Assembly (NCBI RefSeq): GCF_016862915.1
Contig: NZ_BONW01000005.1
Coordinates: 124,001 to 188,000, forward strand
Direction: 5' to 3'
DNA: 64,000 nucleotides
Source of the DNA: Plantactinospora endophytica
Lineage (GTDB): Bacteria > Actinomycetota > Actinomycetes > Mycobacteriales > Micromonosporaceae
Position numbers and translations under genes: made by a program
Notes under the pieces: model-generated
Databases searched by the model: none
Seen by the model: only the letters and a program-made list of their open reading frames with translations
Told to the model about the DNA's origin: nothing
Shown here: in pieces, positions 42,490 through 52,416 of the stretch
How the letters are laid out: every line of letters starts with the position of its first letter
Position numbering within the stretch: position 1 is the stretch's first letter

Positions 42490-42960
42490 TCAGCCGAAGT
42501 GCGCCGGGTCGGCCACGCTGGGCGGCCGGCCCTCGCGGTGCGCCCGCCGCAGGTCGCCCCAGTATTCCCGGGAGAACATCGCGGTCAGCACGGCGAGGCC
42601 GCTCCGTCGGGTCCGCACCTCGGCGTGTCGGAGTGTCCCGGTGAGCACGATCCGCCGGTCGCCGGTCACCTGCGGCCGTTCCGGATCCGTCACCCGGGAC
42701 CGGCCGCTCCGGCGCAGGTCCCAGTCGTCGATCGTGGCGTCGTCCGGTACGAGCAGGGTCAGTGTGGCGTGCTCCAGGTCGGTGGTGATCCGGATGTCGC
42801 CGGCCGGGATCCGTGGCGACCGCAGGTCGAGTATGGCGACGCCACGGTGTGCGCGTACCTCGAACTCGCGGCTGGTCGTCCAGTGGCCGAGCCGCTTGGT
42901 CACGGTGCGTTGGGCGGAGATTCGGACCGGGGTGTCGGTGCTGGTCTGTGTGGTGGACAT
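42490..42960 (-). CDS. Hypothetical protein upstream of PadR
   Basis: A 156-residue protein from ATG 42960. No membrane segment or signal peptide is seen. The N-terminal half reads as beta strands (F-E-V-R-A-H-R-G-V-A-I-L-D-L-R, I-R-I-T-T-D-L-E-H-A-T-L-T-L-L-V-P) and the C-terminal 50 residues are basic and helical (F-S-R-E-Y-W-G-D-L-R-R-A-H-R-E-G-R). The strand part resembles the polymer-like DUF4097/DUF2154 folds that describe membrane-stress partners; this is a weak impression only. It has a clear consensus promoter and precedes padR by 59 bp on the same strand. Confidence 0.75.
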   Translation of the reverse strand: MSTTQTSTDTPVRISAQRTVTKRLGHWTTSREFEVRAHRGVAILDLRSPRIPAGDIRITTDLEHATLTLLVPDDATIDDWDLRRSGRSRVTDPERPQVTGDRRIVLTGTLRHAEVRTRRSGLAVLTAMFSREYWGDLRRAHREGRPPSVADPAHFG

Positions 42961-43009
42961 GTGGGTGCTGCCTCTCCGTCTCGGGCGGCCTAGTTGATGG
43001 CCAGCTCTA

Positions 43010-43046
43010 ACTATCCAGCACTGAATAGTCAGTGTCAACTATTCTG
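43010..43046 (-). promoter_or_regulatory. Sigma-70 promoter overlapped by inverted repeats
   Basis: On the minus strand TTGACA (43033-43038) and GATAGT (43010-43015) are separated by 17 bp, a near-consensus vegetative promoter for the gene at 42490-42960. ACTATCCAG (43010-43018) and CTGAATAGT (43021-43029) form a 9-bp inverted repeat with one mismatch across the -10, and a third AACTATTC half-site lies at 43038-43044. The layout suggests repression, plausibly by the PadR protein encoded just downstream. Confidence 0.65.
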
Positions 43047-43115
43047 CGGACACGCGGAGGCGCCGACCTGCGGGTCATGGCCGGGTGATGTTGCCGGCGG
43101 AGGTGTCCGGCCCGG

Positions 43116-46100
43116 TCAGCCGCGCAGCCGCAGGCCGCGTGGGGTGGTGCGGAAACCGGCGGCGGTGAGCGCCTCACGCAGCGGCGACGCGTGCACCGAG
43201 GCACCGTCGGCGCGTTCCACCGCCAGCGCGCCGAGCGCGCCGGAGCCGACAGCCGAGGCGAGCGCCTGGGCGGCGTCGGCCAGTTGCCCGGGATCGTCCA
43301 CGAAGGAGAGCAGGGTCCGGCCGCCGCGCTCGACGTAGAGCACGAGTTCCCCGCCGACCAGCACCACCAGGGCACCCGCCTTCCGGCCCGCCCGGTGCCC
43401 GGTCGCCGTACCGCCGGCTCTGGCGCCGGTCGGCGTGCTGCCCGCTCTTGTGCCGGTCGGGGTGCTGCCCGCTCTTGTGCCGGTCGGGGTGCTGCCGGCT
43501 GCCGGGCCGGTCGGGGCGGTGGGCCGGGTGTGCAGCGTGCCGCCGGTCGGGCGGTTGTCGCCGAGCGTGCCGTCGCCGGAGTCGACCACCCGGGCCGGCC
43601 AGGGCAGTGCCGCGCCGTACGGGTTGGCCGGGTCGGTGGCGGCCAGCACCCGGGCTCCGCCGGACCGACGGCGCAACTCGTCGGGCTCGGTGAGCGCCCG
43701 CAGCCGGTCCACCGCGCCGGGTACGGCGAACTGGGCGGCGCCGAGCCCTTCCACGAAGTACCCCCGGCGGGCCGCTCCGCGCTCCTCCAGCGCGGCCAGC
43801 ACCGGATAGACGGCGGCGAAGCCCCCGGAGACCCCCTCGGCGACCACCGCGCCCCGGGTCACCACCCCGTGCCGTTCCAGCAGTACGTCAGCGAGCGCGG
43901 CAGCCCGTCGGGTCGGGTCGGTGTCCCGGTCGGGGAGCCGGGACCAGCGCCCGGCAACCGTCGGCGGCCCACCCCGGGCCGGCAGCGCCGCTCGGCCCGG
44001 CCGCCGGTAACGGGTGCGCGGCGCGCTGGTACGCGGCCGGTGCGCGCCCCCGCCGCCGAGCGCGGCACGCAGCGGCGCCAGGGTGTCGTTGGTCAACCAG
44101 CCGGCCCAGACCAGCTCCCACAACGCCTCGACCAGCGTCGCGTCGTCGACCGGTCCGGCGGCGGAACCCACACCCCACCCGTCGGCGCCGGCACCGACGC
44201 CCCGCTCGTCGGTGGCCGGACCGACGGTCCGCGCCCCGTCGGTGGTCGGACCGATGCCGCGCGCACCATCGACGGTCGGGCCTGTGCTCGGTGCCCCGTC
44301 GACCGTCGGGCCGGTGAGCCGCCCGGCGGTGGCGATCCGTTCGGCCAGGGATCGGAAGAACAGCGCCTGGCCGTCGCCGAGTGCGGCCAGCACCGCCTCG
44401 TGCAGCGGGGTCAGCGCCAGCGCCTCGTCCGGCGGCGGCAGCAGCAGGGCGGCGGTGTCGGCGTAGGCCAGCGTGACCCAGCCGTCGCCCCGGCCGATCG
44501 CGCCGGACCCGGCCCACACCACCTCGCCACTGGCACAGAGTTCGTCGAGGTAGGCCGGCGAGTAGTCGGCCACCCGGCCGGGCAGGACCAGGCTCTCCAG
44601 CGCGGACGCCGGCACGGCCGCACCCTGCAACTGCTCGACCACGGCGGCGACCGCCTCGACGCCCCGGGCCGCCGCGCCGACCTGCTGCCAGCGGGGCAGG
44701 AAGGTGGCCAGCGCCTGGGCCGGTACCGGCTCGATCTCCCGGCGCAACGCCGCCAGGGAACGGCGGCGGAGCAGCCGCAGCACCTCCGCGTCGCACCACT
44801 CGGGGCCGGCGCCGGTCGGCGAGAACTCGCCGGAGACCACCCGCCCGTCGGCGCCGAGCCGGCGCAGCGTCTGTTCCACCACGAAGACCCCGAGCCCGAA
44901 CCGGGCCGCACAGGTGGTCGCGGCGAAGGGACCGGAGGTCCGGGCGTACCGGGCGACGAGGTCGCCGAGCGGGTCGGCGACCGGTTCCAGGTACGCCTGC
45001 GGTACGCCCACCGGCAGGGCCACGCCGAGCGCGTCGGCGTACCGGCCGGCGTCCTCGACACCGATCCAGCGCTCCTGCCCGGCGACCCGTACCCGGAGGA
45101 TCCGCCGGGCGTCGGCCAGCCCGGTCAACCAGTCCGGCGCGACCCCGCGCTCGGTCAGCTCGGCATCGGAGAGGTCACCGAGTAGCCGGAGCAACTCGAC
45201 GACGTCCTCGGCGTCCCGGGCCCGACGCTGGTCGGTCAGCCACCGCAACTGTCGCTCGGTCTCGGCCACCACCCCGGGATCGAGCAACTCCCGCAGGTCG
45301 ACCCGGCCGAGCAGCTCGCCGAGCAGAGCCGAGTCCAGCGCCAGCGCGGCGGCCCGCCGCTCGGCCAGCGGGGCGTCGCCCTCGTAGAGGAACGCGCCGA
45401 CGTACCCGAAGAGCAGCGAACGGGCGAACGGCGACGGCCGGGGCGTCTCCACCTCGACCAGCCGGACCTTGCGGGCCGCCACCTCGCGCATCAGCGCCAC
45501 CAGGCCGGGCAGGTCGAAGACGTCCTGGAGGCACTCCCGGGCCGCCTCCAGGGTGATCGGGAAGTCGGCGTATTCCCGGGCGACGTCGAGCAGTTGGGCG
45601 GCCCGCTGGCGCTGCTGCCAGAGCGGCTGGCGACGGCGCGGATCGCGACGGGGCAGCAGCAGGGCGCGGGCGGCACACTCCCGGAACCGGGCGGCGAACA
45701 GCGCCGACCCGCCCACCGACTCCTCGACCAGGGCGGCGATCTCGTCCGGGTCGAAGGCCACCAGCTCGGCGCCGGGCGGGTCGTCGGCGGTGTCGGGCAG
45801 CCGGACGACGATGCCGTCGTCGGAGGGTACGACCTGGGCGTCCACGCCGTAGCGTTCGGCGAGCCGGCGGGCGATGGCCAGCGCCCACGGGCCGTTGACC
45901 CGGGCGCCGAGCACGCAGTGCACCGCCAGCCGCCAGTCGCCCAGCTCGTCGCGGAAGCGCTCCACCAGCACCGTCCGGTCGTCCGGCACCGATCGGGTGG
46001 CGTCCTGCTGCTCGCGCAGGTACGCCACCAGGTTGCCGGCGGCCCAGTCGTCCAGTCCGCCGGACCGCAGCGCGGTGCGGGCCGCCTCGTCGTCGGCCCG

Positions 46101-48023
46101 GACCAGTCCGCGCAGCCGGCTGCCGAGCGCCCGGCCCAGCTCGACCGGCCGGCCGAGCTGGTCGCCCTTCCAGAACGGCATCCGGGCCGCCTGGCCGGGG
46201 GCGGGCGAGACCAGCACCCGGTCCGGGGTGATGTCCTCGATCCGCCAGGACGACGAGCCGAGCAGGAAGACGTCGCCGACCCGGGACTCGTAGACCATCT
46301 CCTCGTCCAGCTCACCGACCCGGGCAGCGCGCTCGGCGCCGGCCAGGAAGACCCCGAACAGTCCCCGGTCGGGGATGGTGCCGCCGCTGGTCACCGCCAG
46401 CCGCTGCGCGCCCGGTCGACCGGTGAGCAGGTCGGCGGCCCGGTCCCAGACCAGCCGGGGACGCAGCTCGGCGAAGGCGGTCGACGGATAGCGCCCGGAG
46501 AGCATGTCGAGTACGGCGTGCAGGGCCGAGTCGGGCAGCTCGGCGAAGGGCGCGGCGCGACGGACCAGGGCGGTGAGGTCGCCGAGCCGCCACTCGTCCA
46601 GGGCGACCATCGCGACGATCTGCTGGGCGAGCACGTCCAGCGGGTTGCGCGGATAGTGCAGCTCCTCGATGGCGCCGTCGGTCATCCGTTCCGCCACCAC
46701 CGCGCAGGAGAGCAGGTCGCCCCGGTGCTTGGGGAAGACGACTCCCCGGGAGACCGCGCCCACCTGGTGCCCGGCCCGGCCGACCCGTTGCAGTCCGGCG
46801 GCGACGCTCGGCGGCGCCTCGATCTGCACGACCAGGTCGACGGCGCCCATGTCGATGCCCAGTTCGAGGCTGGAGGTGGCGACCACCGCCGGCAACTGGC
46901 CGGACTTGAGCGCCTCCTCGATGTGCCTGCGCTCCTCCCGGGAGACGCTGCCGTGGTGTGCCCGGGCGATCACCGGCGCCGCTCCGCCCGCCGCACCGGA
47001 CTGCGCCATGATCTCCGCCGGCAGCCGGGGCGGCGTTGCCGGCCGGAGCGGCCCGGGGCGCTCGCGGTCGGCCCTGGTCGCGGGGTCGGGGGCCAGCTCG
47101 GCCTCGTCGGCGGCCAGCTCGTTGAGCCGGGCACAGAGCCGTTCCGCCCCGCGCCGGGAGTTGGTGAAGACGATTGTCGACCGGTGCGACCGGACCAGTG
47201 CGTAGACCCGCTCCTCGACCGCCGGCCAGATCGACGCCCGGCGGGGTGTGCCCGGCTCGTCGTCCGGCGCCTCCTGCTCGTCGAGCCGGGTCATGTCCTC
47301 GACCGGCACCTGCACGCTGACCTCGATGGTCTTGGCGGTCTCCGGCTGGACGACGGTCACCGGTCGGGCGCCGCCGAGGAAGCGTGCGGTGGCGTCGATC
47401 GGGCGCACGGTGGCGGAGAGCCCGATCCGCTGTGCCGGGGCGGGGAGCAGGGCGTCCAGCCGCTCCAGGGAGAGCGCCAGGTGGGCGCCGCGCTTGGTGC
47501 CGGCCACCGCGTGCACCTCGTCCACGATCACCGTCTGCACCCCGCGCAGCGAGTCCCGGGCGGCGGAGGTGAGCAGCAGGAACAGCGACTCCGGTGTGGT
47601 GATCAGGATGTCCGGCGGGGTACGCGCGAACGCCCGGCGCTCGTCGGCCGGGGTGTCCCCGGTCCGCATCCCGACGGTGATCTCGGGCGGCGGGAGGTCC
47701 AGCCGGGCCGCCGCCTGCCGGATCCCGGTGAGCGGAGCGCGCAAGTTACGTTCGACGTCGACGGCGAGCGCCTTCAGCGGGCTGACGTAGAGCACCCGGC
47801 AGCGTTGCCGGGGATCGGCCGGGACCGGCTCGCGGGCCAGCCGGTCCAGCGACCAGAGGAAGGCCGCCAGGGTCTTGCCGGAGCCGGTCGGTGCGACCAC
47901 CAGGGCGTTGCGGCCGGCACCCACCGCCCGCCAGGCCCCGGCCTGGGCATCGGTGGGTGCGGCGAAGGCGGCGGCGAACCACTCCCGGGTCGCCGCGCCG
48001 AACGTCGCCAGCACATCGCTCAC
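43116..48023 (-). CDS. lhr: Lhr-type ATP-dependent DNA helicase
   Basis: A very large superfamily 2 helicase, 1635 residues from the likely GTG 48023. Walker A is P-T-G-S-G-K-T (K50), the DEVH box is at D168-H171, followed by the S-A-T motif and helicase C domain (T-S-S-L-E-L-G-I-D-M-G). The long C-terminal Lhr region includes winged-helix and beta-barrel domains. Lhr proteins are 3'-5' translocases, some with linked uracil glycosylase activity in related systems, acting in DNA repair. Two insertions are unusual: repeats of G-P-T-V-D-G-A near residue 1280 and of G-T-R-A-G-S-T-P-T near residue 1550. It stands alone, and its start lies near the divergent gene at 48195. Confidence 0.95.
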   Translation of the reverse strand: MSDVLATFGAATREWFAAAFAAPTDAQAGAWRAVGAGRNALVVAPTGSGKTLAAFLWSLDRLAREPVPADPRQRCRVLYVSPLKALAVDVERNLRAPLTGIRQAAARLDLPPPEITVGMRTGDTPADERRAFARTPPDILITTPESLFLLLTSAARDSLRGVQTVIVDEVHAVAGTKRGAHLALSLERLDALLPAPAQRIGLSATVRPIDATARFLGGARPVTVVQPETAKTIEVSVQVPVEDMTRLDEQEAPDDEPGTPRRASIWPAVEERVYALVRSHRSTIVFTNSRRGAERLCARLNELAADEAELAPDPATRADRERPGPLRPATPPRLPAEIMAQSGAAGGAAPVIARAHHGSVSREERRHIEEALKSGQLPAVVATSSLELGIDMGAVDLVVQIEAPPSVAAGLQRVGRAGHQVGAVSRGVVFPKHRGDLLSCAVVAERMTDGAIEELHYPRNPLDVLAQQIVAMVALDEWRLGDLTALVRRAAPFAELPDSALHAVLDMLSGRYPSTAFAELRPRLVWDRAADLLTGRPGAQRLAVTSGGTIPDRGLFGVFLAGAERAARVGELDEEMVYESRVGDVFLLGSSSWRIEDITPDRVLVSPAPGQAARMPFWKGDQLGRPVELGRALGSRLRGLVRADDEAARTALRSGGLDDWAAGNLVAYLREQQDATRSVPDDRTVLVERFRDELGDWRLAVHCVLGARVNGPWALAIARRLAERYGVDAQVVPSDDGIVVRLPDTADDPPGAELVAFDPDEIAALVEESVGGSALFAARFRECAARALLLPRRDPRRRQPLWQQRQRAAQLLDVAREYADFPITLEAARECLQDVFDLPGLVALMREVAARKVRLVEVETPRPSPFARSLLFGYVGAFLYEGDAPLAERRAAALALDSALLGELLGRVDLRELLDPGVVAETERQLRWLTDQRRARDAEDVVELLRLLGDLSDAELTERGVAPDWLTGLADARRILRVRVAGQERWIGVEDAGRYADALGVALPVGVPQAYLEPVADPLGDLVARYARTSGPFAATTCAARFGLGVFVVEQTLRRLGADGRVVSGEFSPTGAGPEWCDAEVLRLLRRRSLAALRREIEPVPAQALATFLPRWQQVGAAARGVEAVAAVVEQLQGAAVPASALESLVLPGRVADYSPAYLDELCASGEVVWAGSGAIGRGDGWVTLAYADTAALLLPPPDEALALTPLHEAVLAALGDGQALFFRSLAERIATAGRLTGPTVDGAPSTGPTVDGARGIGPTTDGARTVGPATDERGVGAGADGWGVGSAAGPVDDATLVEALWELVWAGWLTNDTLAPLRAALGGGGAHRPRTSAPRTRYRRPGRAALPARGGPPTVAGRWSRLPDRDTDPTRRAAALADVLLERHGVVTRGAVVAEGVSGGFAAVYPVLAALEERGAARRGYFVEGLGAAQFAVPGAVDRLRALTEPDELRRRSGGARVLAATDPANPYGAALPWPARVVDSGDGTLGDNRPTGGTLHTRPTAPTGPAAGSTPTGTRAGSTPTGTRAGSTPTGARAGGTATGHRAGRKAGALVVLVGGELVLYVERGGRTLLSFVDDPGQLADAAQALASAVGSGALGALAVERADGASVHASPLREALTAAGFRTTPRGLRLRG

Positions 48024-48194
48024 CGACCCATGGTGCCCGGTCGGTCCGACAGGTTCACCGGAACGGATGTCCGCATGCCCGGTTGATCGTTGTTTTCGCC
48101 TGAGATGAGGGCTAAGTCTCACTTAACTGCTTGCGAATGATGTGCAACCTACAGTAACTTCTCCGAAACCCAAGCTCGGCACAAGGGGGTCCGG

Positions 48195-48638
48195 ATGACC
48201 AGCGTCCCGCGCGACGTCCCGGCCGCCACGGACGTGCTGACCCGTCGGGTCGAGACCTACCTGACCGTGGCGCGGGCCAAGCTGCGCGGCAACGACCTCG
48301 ATCTCGCCGAGCGGCTCGCCGACTCCCTGCGACAACTCGTCGCCGCCACCGCCACCGCCAGCGCGGCGGACCGGGCCCGGGTCCGGGCCGCCGTGCACGC
48401 ACTGGTGCTGCGCCGCGAGGCGCACGGACGGGTGCTGCCCCGGCGCTCCCTCGCCACCGCCCAGCAGGTGATCAACCAGGTGGTCCGGCAGCTCGGCCGC
48501 GCCGACCTGGCGGTGCCGTCCACACCGGACGTCTCCGGCGACACCGCCGGGCCGACACCTGCCGCCGGCAACGCCACCCCCGCCGTCTGCGACCGGGATC
48601 CCACGCACCCGGTCGACTCGCCGTGCACCGTCGGGTGA
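48195..48638 (+). CDS. Hypothetical helical protein
   Basis: A 147-residue protein. Residues about 15-105 are amphipathic helices rich in Ala, Arg, Leu and Val (L-D-L-A-E-R-L-A-D-S-L-R-Q-L-V-A); the remainder is a Pro/Ala/Thr/Asp-rich tail. No known domain is recognised. AAGGGGG at about 48182 serves as ribosome site, and the preceding 60 bp are unusually AT-rich for this genome, marking a promoter region. The last 27 bases, encoding V-D-S-P-C-T-V-G, lie within the first copy of a 33-bp direct repeat, so the C-terminus may have been altered by repeat insertion. Confidence 0.7.
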   Translation: MTSVPRDVPAATDVLTRRVETYLTVARAKLRGNDLDLAERLADSLRQLVAATATASAADRARVRAAVHALVLRREAHGRVLPRRSLATAQQVINQVVRQLGRADLAVPSTPDVSGDTAGPTPAAGNATPAVCDRDPTHPVDSPCTVG

Positions 48639-48817
48639 CAACCGGCACCGCCTTCCGGCCGGCCTGACCGGCTGGTCCTGAAACGTCGACTCGCCGTGCA
48701 CCGTCGGGTGACAACCGCCGTCCTCGGCCAGGCCCGGCCTGGCGGGTAGACCGCCGAGCCACCGCCGGCCCCGGCACGTCCGAAGCCGCGGCACCGCCCT
48801 CCGGACGGCCTGACCGG
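48612..48817. repeat. Mosaic direct repeats in intergenic DNA
   Basis: A perfect 33-bp direct repeat (48612-48644 and 48685-48717), starting GTCGACTCGCCGTGCACCGT, is interleaved with two copies of a 28-bp element (48644-48671 and 48790-48817), starting GGCACCGCC and ending GGCCTGACCGG, with two mismatches. The order is A-B-A-B. The 48639-48965 interval holds these repeats and no gene other than the mrpA leader, including GGAG just before the mrpA start. Confidence 0.85.
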
Positions 48818-48965
48818 CGCCGCCGAGCGGCGCGCATGATCGCCGACCCGCGCCCCACTCGGGTGGATTCGGGCAATTCTCCGCGTCGGGCCGGAACTGT
48901 GTCGTCTGATCTGTCTGGGTCCACGTCCTCGGGCCGGGCCATGCCGACACCTTCCTGGAGTACGG

Positions 48966-51925
48966 ATGCTGATGCTGCTGGCGCTGCACCTGGTGGCTGC
49001 GGCGCTGGCACCCGCGTTGGTGCGCCTGTGGGGCCGGTGGGCCTTTCTGCCGCTGGCGCTCGCCCCGGCCGCCGCGTTCGGCTGGGCGCTCGGGTACGCC
49101 GGCACGATCGGCAACGGCACGCCGGTCGTCGAGACGTACCGGTGGGTGCCGGAACTCGGCCTCGACCTGGCGCTCCGGGTCGGCACCCTGTCCTGGCTGC
49201 TGGTCCTACTGGTCGGCGGGATCGGCGCGCTGGTACTCGTCTACTGCGTCCGCTACTTCGCCGCCGGTGAGCCCGACCTCGGCCGGTTCGCCGCCGCGTT
49301 CGTCGGCTTCGCCGGTGCCATGCTCGGCGTGGTGGTCGCCGACGACCTGCTGCTGCTCTACATCTTCTGGGAGCTGACCAGCGTCTTCTCCTACCTGCTG
49401 ATCGCACACCACTGCGAGCAGCCGGCCAGCCGGCGCGCGGCGACGCAGGCGCTGCTGGTGACCACCCTCGGCGGCCTGGTGATGCTGATCGGCTTCGTCA
49501 TGCTCGGCCAGCACGCCGGCACGTACCGGTGGTCGGAGATCGCGGCCCGGCCACCGCCGTCCGGCGGCTATCTCGGGCTCGCGGTGGTGCTGATCCTCAT
49601 CGGCGCGTTGAGCAAGTCGGCAATCTTCCCGACCAGCTTCTGGCTGCCGGCCGCGATGGCCGCACCGACCCCGGTCAGCGCCTACCTGCACGCCGCCGCG
49701 ATGGTGAAGGCCGGCGTCTACCTGGTCGCCATGCTCGCCCCGGCGTACGCGGACGTCGGCCCGTGGCGCCCGCTCGTCTACGTCGCCGGGGTCGTCACCA
49801 TGCTGGCCGGTGCCTGGGCGGCGCTGCGCCAGGTCGACCTGAAGTTGCTGCTGGCGTACGGCACGGTCAGCCGGCTCGGGCTGCTGGTCGTACTCCTCGG
49901 GACCGGCACCCCGGACGCCGCGCTCGCCGGCGCCGCGATGCTGCTCGGGCACGCGCTGTTCAAGGCGGCCCTGTTCCTGGTGGTCGGGATCGTCGACCGG
50001 CGGGCCGGCACCCGGGACCTGACCGTGCTGTCCGGGCTGTGGCGGCGGATGCCGCTGGTCTGCGTCGCCGCCGTCCTCGCGGCGGCGTCGATGGCCGGAG
50101 TGCCACCGCTGTTCGGGTTCGTCACCAAGGAGGCGGCCTTCGCGGCGCTCGCCGACGATCCGCTGCTGCTCGCCGCGCTGCTGCTCAGCGCGACGCTCAG
50201 CACCGCCTACGCCACCCGGTTCGTCTGGGGCGCCTTCGCCGACCGGCCGGGCGCGGAACCGACCCCGACCCGGCCGGTCGAGGCCGTCCTGCTCGCCCCG
50301 GCCGGTCTGCTCGCGGTCGCCGGGCTGGTCCTGGGCGTACTGGCCGGGGCGGTGGGCGGGGCGCTCGCCGGATATCCCCGGATCTTCGGGACGATCGATC
50401 ACCACCTGACGCTTCTGCCGGCGCCGGGGCTCGCCCTCGGGCTGTCGCTGCTGGCCCTCGTCGCCGGCCTGCTGCTCTTCGCGCTGCGTGGGCCGGTCGG
50501 CGCGGTGCAGGCCCGGCTGCGGGCGCCGGTGGACGGGGACAGTGTGTACCAGGCGCTGAGCCGAGGGCTGGACCGGTTCGCCGTACTGCTCACCGGCGCG
50601 ACCCAGCGCGGTTCGCTGCCGCAGTACCTCGGCATCATCCTGCTGGCCGTGGTCCTGGTGCTCGGCGGCGCGCTGCTGCGCGGCCCGCGGCCGGAGCGGA
50701 TCGGCGGCTGGGACAACCCGCTCCAGGCGGTCGTCGGGGCGGTGCTGGTGGTCGCGGCGGTGCTCACCGTACGGGCCCGGCGGCGGCTCGCCGCGGTGAT
50801 CCTGGTCGGGGTCACCGGCTACTGCACCGCGATGCTCTTCGTGCTGCACGGAGCGCCCGACCTGGCGCTGGCCCAGTTCCTGGCGGAGACCGTCACCATC
50901 GTGGTCTTCGTACTGGTGCTGCGCAGGCTGCCGGCCCGGTTCTCGGTACGGCCGTTGCGGCGCAGCCGCTGGGCGCGGCTCGCCCTCGGGGTGGCGGTCG
51001 GGGTCGTGGTCGCCGGAACGGCCCTGGCCGCGACCGAGGCGCGGCGGGCACCGCCGGTCTCGGCCGAGTTCCCCGGGCCGGCGCGCTCCTTCGGGTACGG
51101 CCGCAACATCGTCAACGTGACCCTTGTGGACATCCGGGCCTGGGACACCATGGGCGAGATCGCGGTGCTGGTGGTGGCGGCGACCGGGGTGGCCAGCCTG
51201 ATCTTCCAGCGTCGACGTGGCCCGGAGCGGCCCCGACGCGGTGACCTGCCCCCGCCGCCCGGGGCTGAGCGGGTCTGGCTGCGGGCCGGCCCGACCCTGC
51301 GGACCCGGCACCGCTCGATCGTCTTCGAGGTGGTCGTCCGGCTGATCTTCCACACGGTCGTGCTCTTCTCCATCTTCCTGCTCTTCGCCGGCCACAACGC
51401 CCCCGGCGGTGGTTTCGTCGGCGGTCTGGTGGCCGGGCTCGCGCTCGCGGTCCGTTACCTTGCCGGTGGCCGGCACGAACTCGACCAGGCGGCCCCGGTC
51501 GACGCCGGGGTGGTACTCGGCGTCGGCCTCTTCGTGGCGGTCGGCACCGGTCTGCTGGCCATGTCGACAGGTGGGGAGGTGCTGCGCAGCACGCTGCTGA
51601 AGCCGGAGCTGCCGCTGGTCGGCGACGTGCACCTGGTCACCTCGATCTTTTCGACATCGGCGTCTACCTGGTCGTGGTCGGCCTGGTGCTGGACGTCCTG
51701 CGCAGTCTCGGCGCGGAGGTGGACCGGCAGATCGAGGTGGAGGACGAGCCGACGACCGGGCTGCGTACCGACCGACCGGCGGGCCCGGCCCAGCAGGCGG
51801 CGACGGCATCGGCGCCGTCGGCGGGCGCGGCCGGGCCTGACTTCGGGTCGGCCGGTGCGGGCGGCACGGACTCCGGGGCGGACGGGACCGGTTCCGGGGC
51901 GGCCGGGGCGGAGGGGCGAGGATGA
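48966..51925 (+). CDS. mrpA: Mrp Na+/H+ antiporter subunit A-B fusion, with a one-base frameshift
   Basis: The large subunit of a multi-subunit cation/proton antiporter. It has about 20 membrane helices with the NuoL-like proton channel core (residues about 120-420, e.g. E-L-T-S-V-F-S-Y-L-L, P-T-P-V-S-A-Y-L-H-A-A), an MrpA C-terminal part, and an MnhB domain fused at the end (F-H-T-V-V-L-F-S-I-F-L-L-F-A-G-H-N-A-P-G-G-G-F). At TTTT 51648-51651 the frame breaks: reading one base back restores I-F-F-D-I-G-V-Y-L-V-V-V-G-L-V-L and continues to the TGA at 51923-51925, which overlaps mrpC. Read straight through, the frame loses similarity and runs to 52121. It may be a sequencing error or a genuine lesion; the downstream operon is intact. 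Confidence 0.85.
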
Positions 51926-52416
51926 GGCCCAACCTGATCCTCGCGCTGGTTGTCGGGGTGCTGTTCGGCGCCGGGGTCGTCCTGCTGCTGGAGCGCAGCC
52001 TCAGCCGGGTGCTGATCGGCATCATCCTGCTCAGCAACGGCGGCAACCTGCTGCTCCTGTTGGGCGGCCGGGCGGGCGGGGCACCGATCCTCGGGATCAC
52101 GCCGGAGTCGGAGATGAGTGATCCGTTGGCCCAGGCGATGGTGCTGACCGCCATCGTGATCACGCTCGGGCTGACCGCGTTCCTGCTGGCGATGGCGTAC
52201 CGGAGTTGGCAGTTGACCGGGCACGACGAGGTACGCGACGACCCGGAGGACCGCCGGATCGTGCGCCGTGCGCAGCGGCGCGAACTCGCCGGCCCGGACG
52301 ACAACACCGGCGAGGGGCCGTGGGTGCCACCCGGCGGCGTGTTGGGCACCGACCCGGAGCAGGTCGATCCGGAGCCGGCACCGCGCCGGTTGGACGGCGA
52401 GGCGGACGGGCGATGA
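51922..52416 (+). CDS. mrpC: Mrp antiporter subunit C
   Basis: A 164-residue NuoK-like subunit with three membrane helices in the first 95 residues (L-I-G-I-I-L-L-S-N-G-G-N-L-L-L-L; D-P-L-A-Q-A-M-V-L-T-A-I-V-I). The C-terminal 65 residues are a charged cytoplasmic tail longer than in Bacillus MrpC. The start overlaps the mrpA-B stop as ATGA, and its own stop overlaps mrpD in the same way, so the operon is tightly coupled. Confidence 0.95.
   Translation: MRPNLILALVVGVLFGAGVVLLLERSLSRVLIGIILLSNGGNLLLLLGGRAGGAPILGITPESEMSDPLAQAMVLTAIVITLGLTAFLLAMAYRSWQLTGHDEVRDDPEDRRIVRRAQRRELAGPDDNTGEGPWVPPGGVLGTDPEQVDPEPAPRRLDGEADGR

Noticed and set aside
45594-48086. An 830-codon plus-strand frame opposite Lhr
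   Set aside because: Anti-sense shadow; Lhr motifs on the minus strand are unambiguous.
51645-51655. Programmed -1 frameshift in mrpA-B
   Set aside because: The tract fits no standard X-XXY-YYZ slippery heptamer in the zero frame and I saw no clear downstream stimulator; an assembly error or lesion is simpler.
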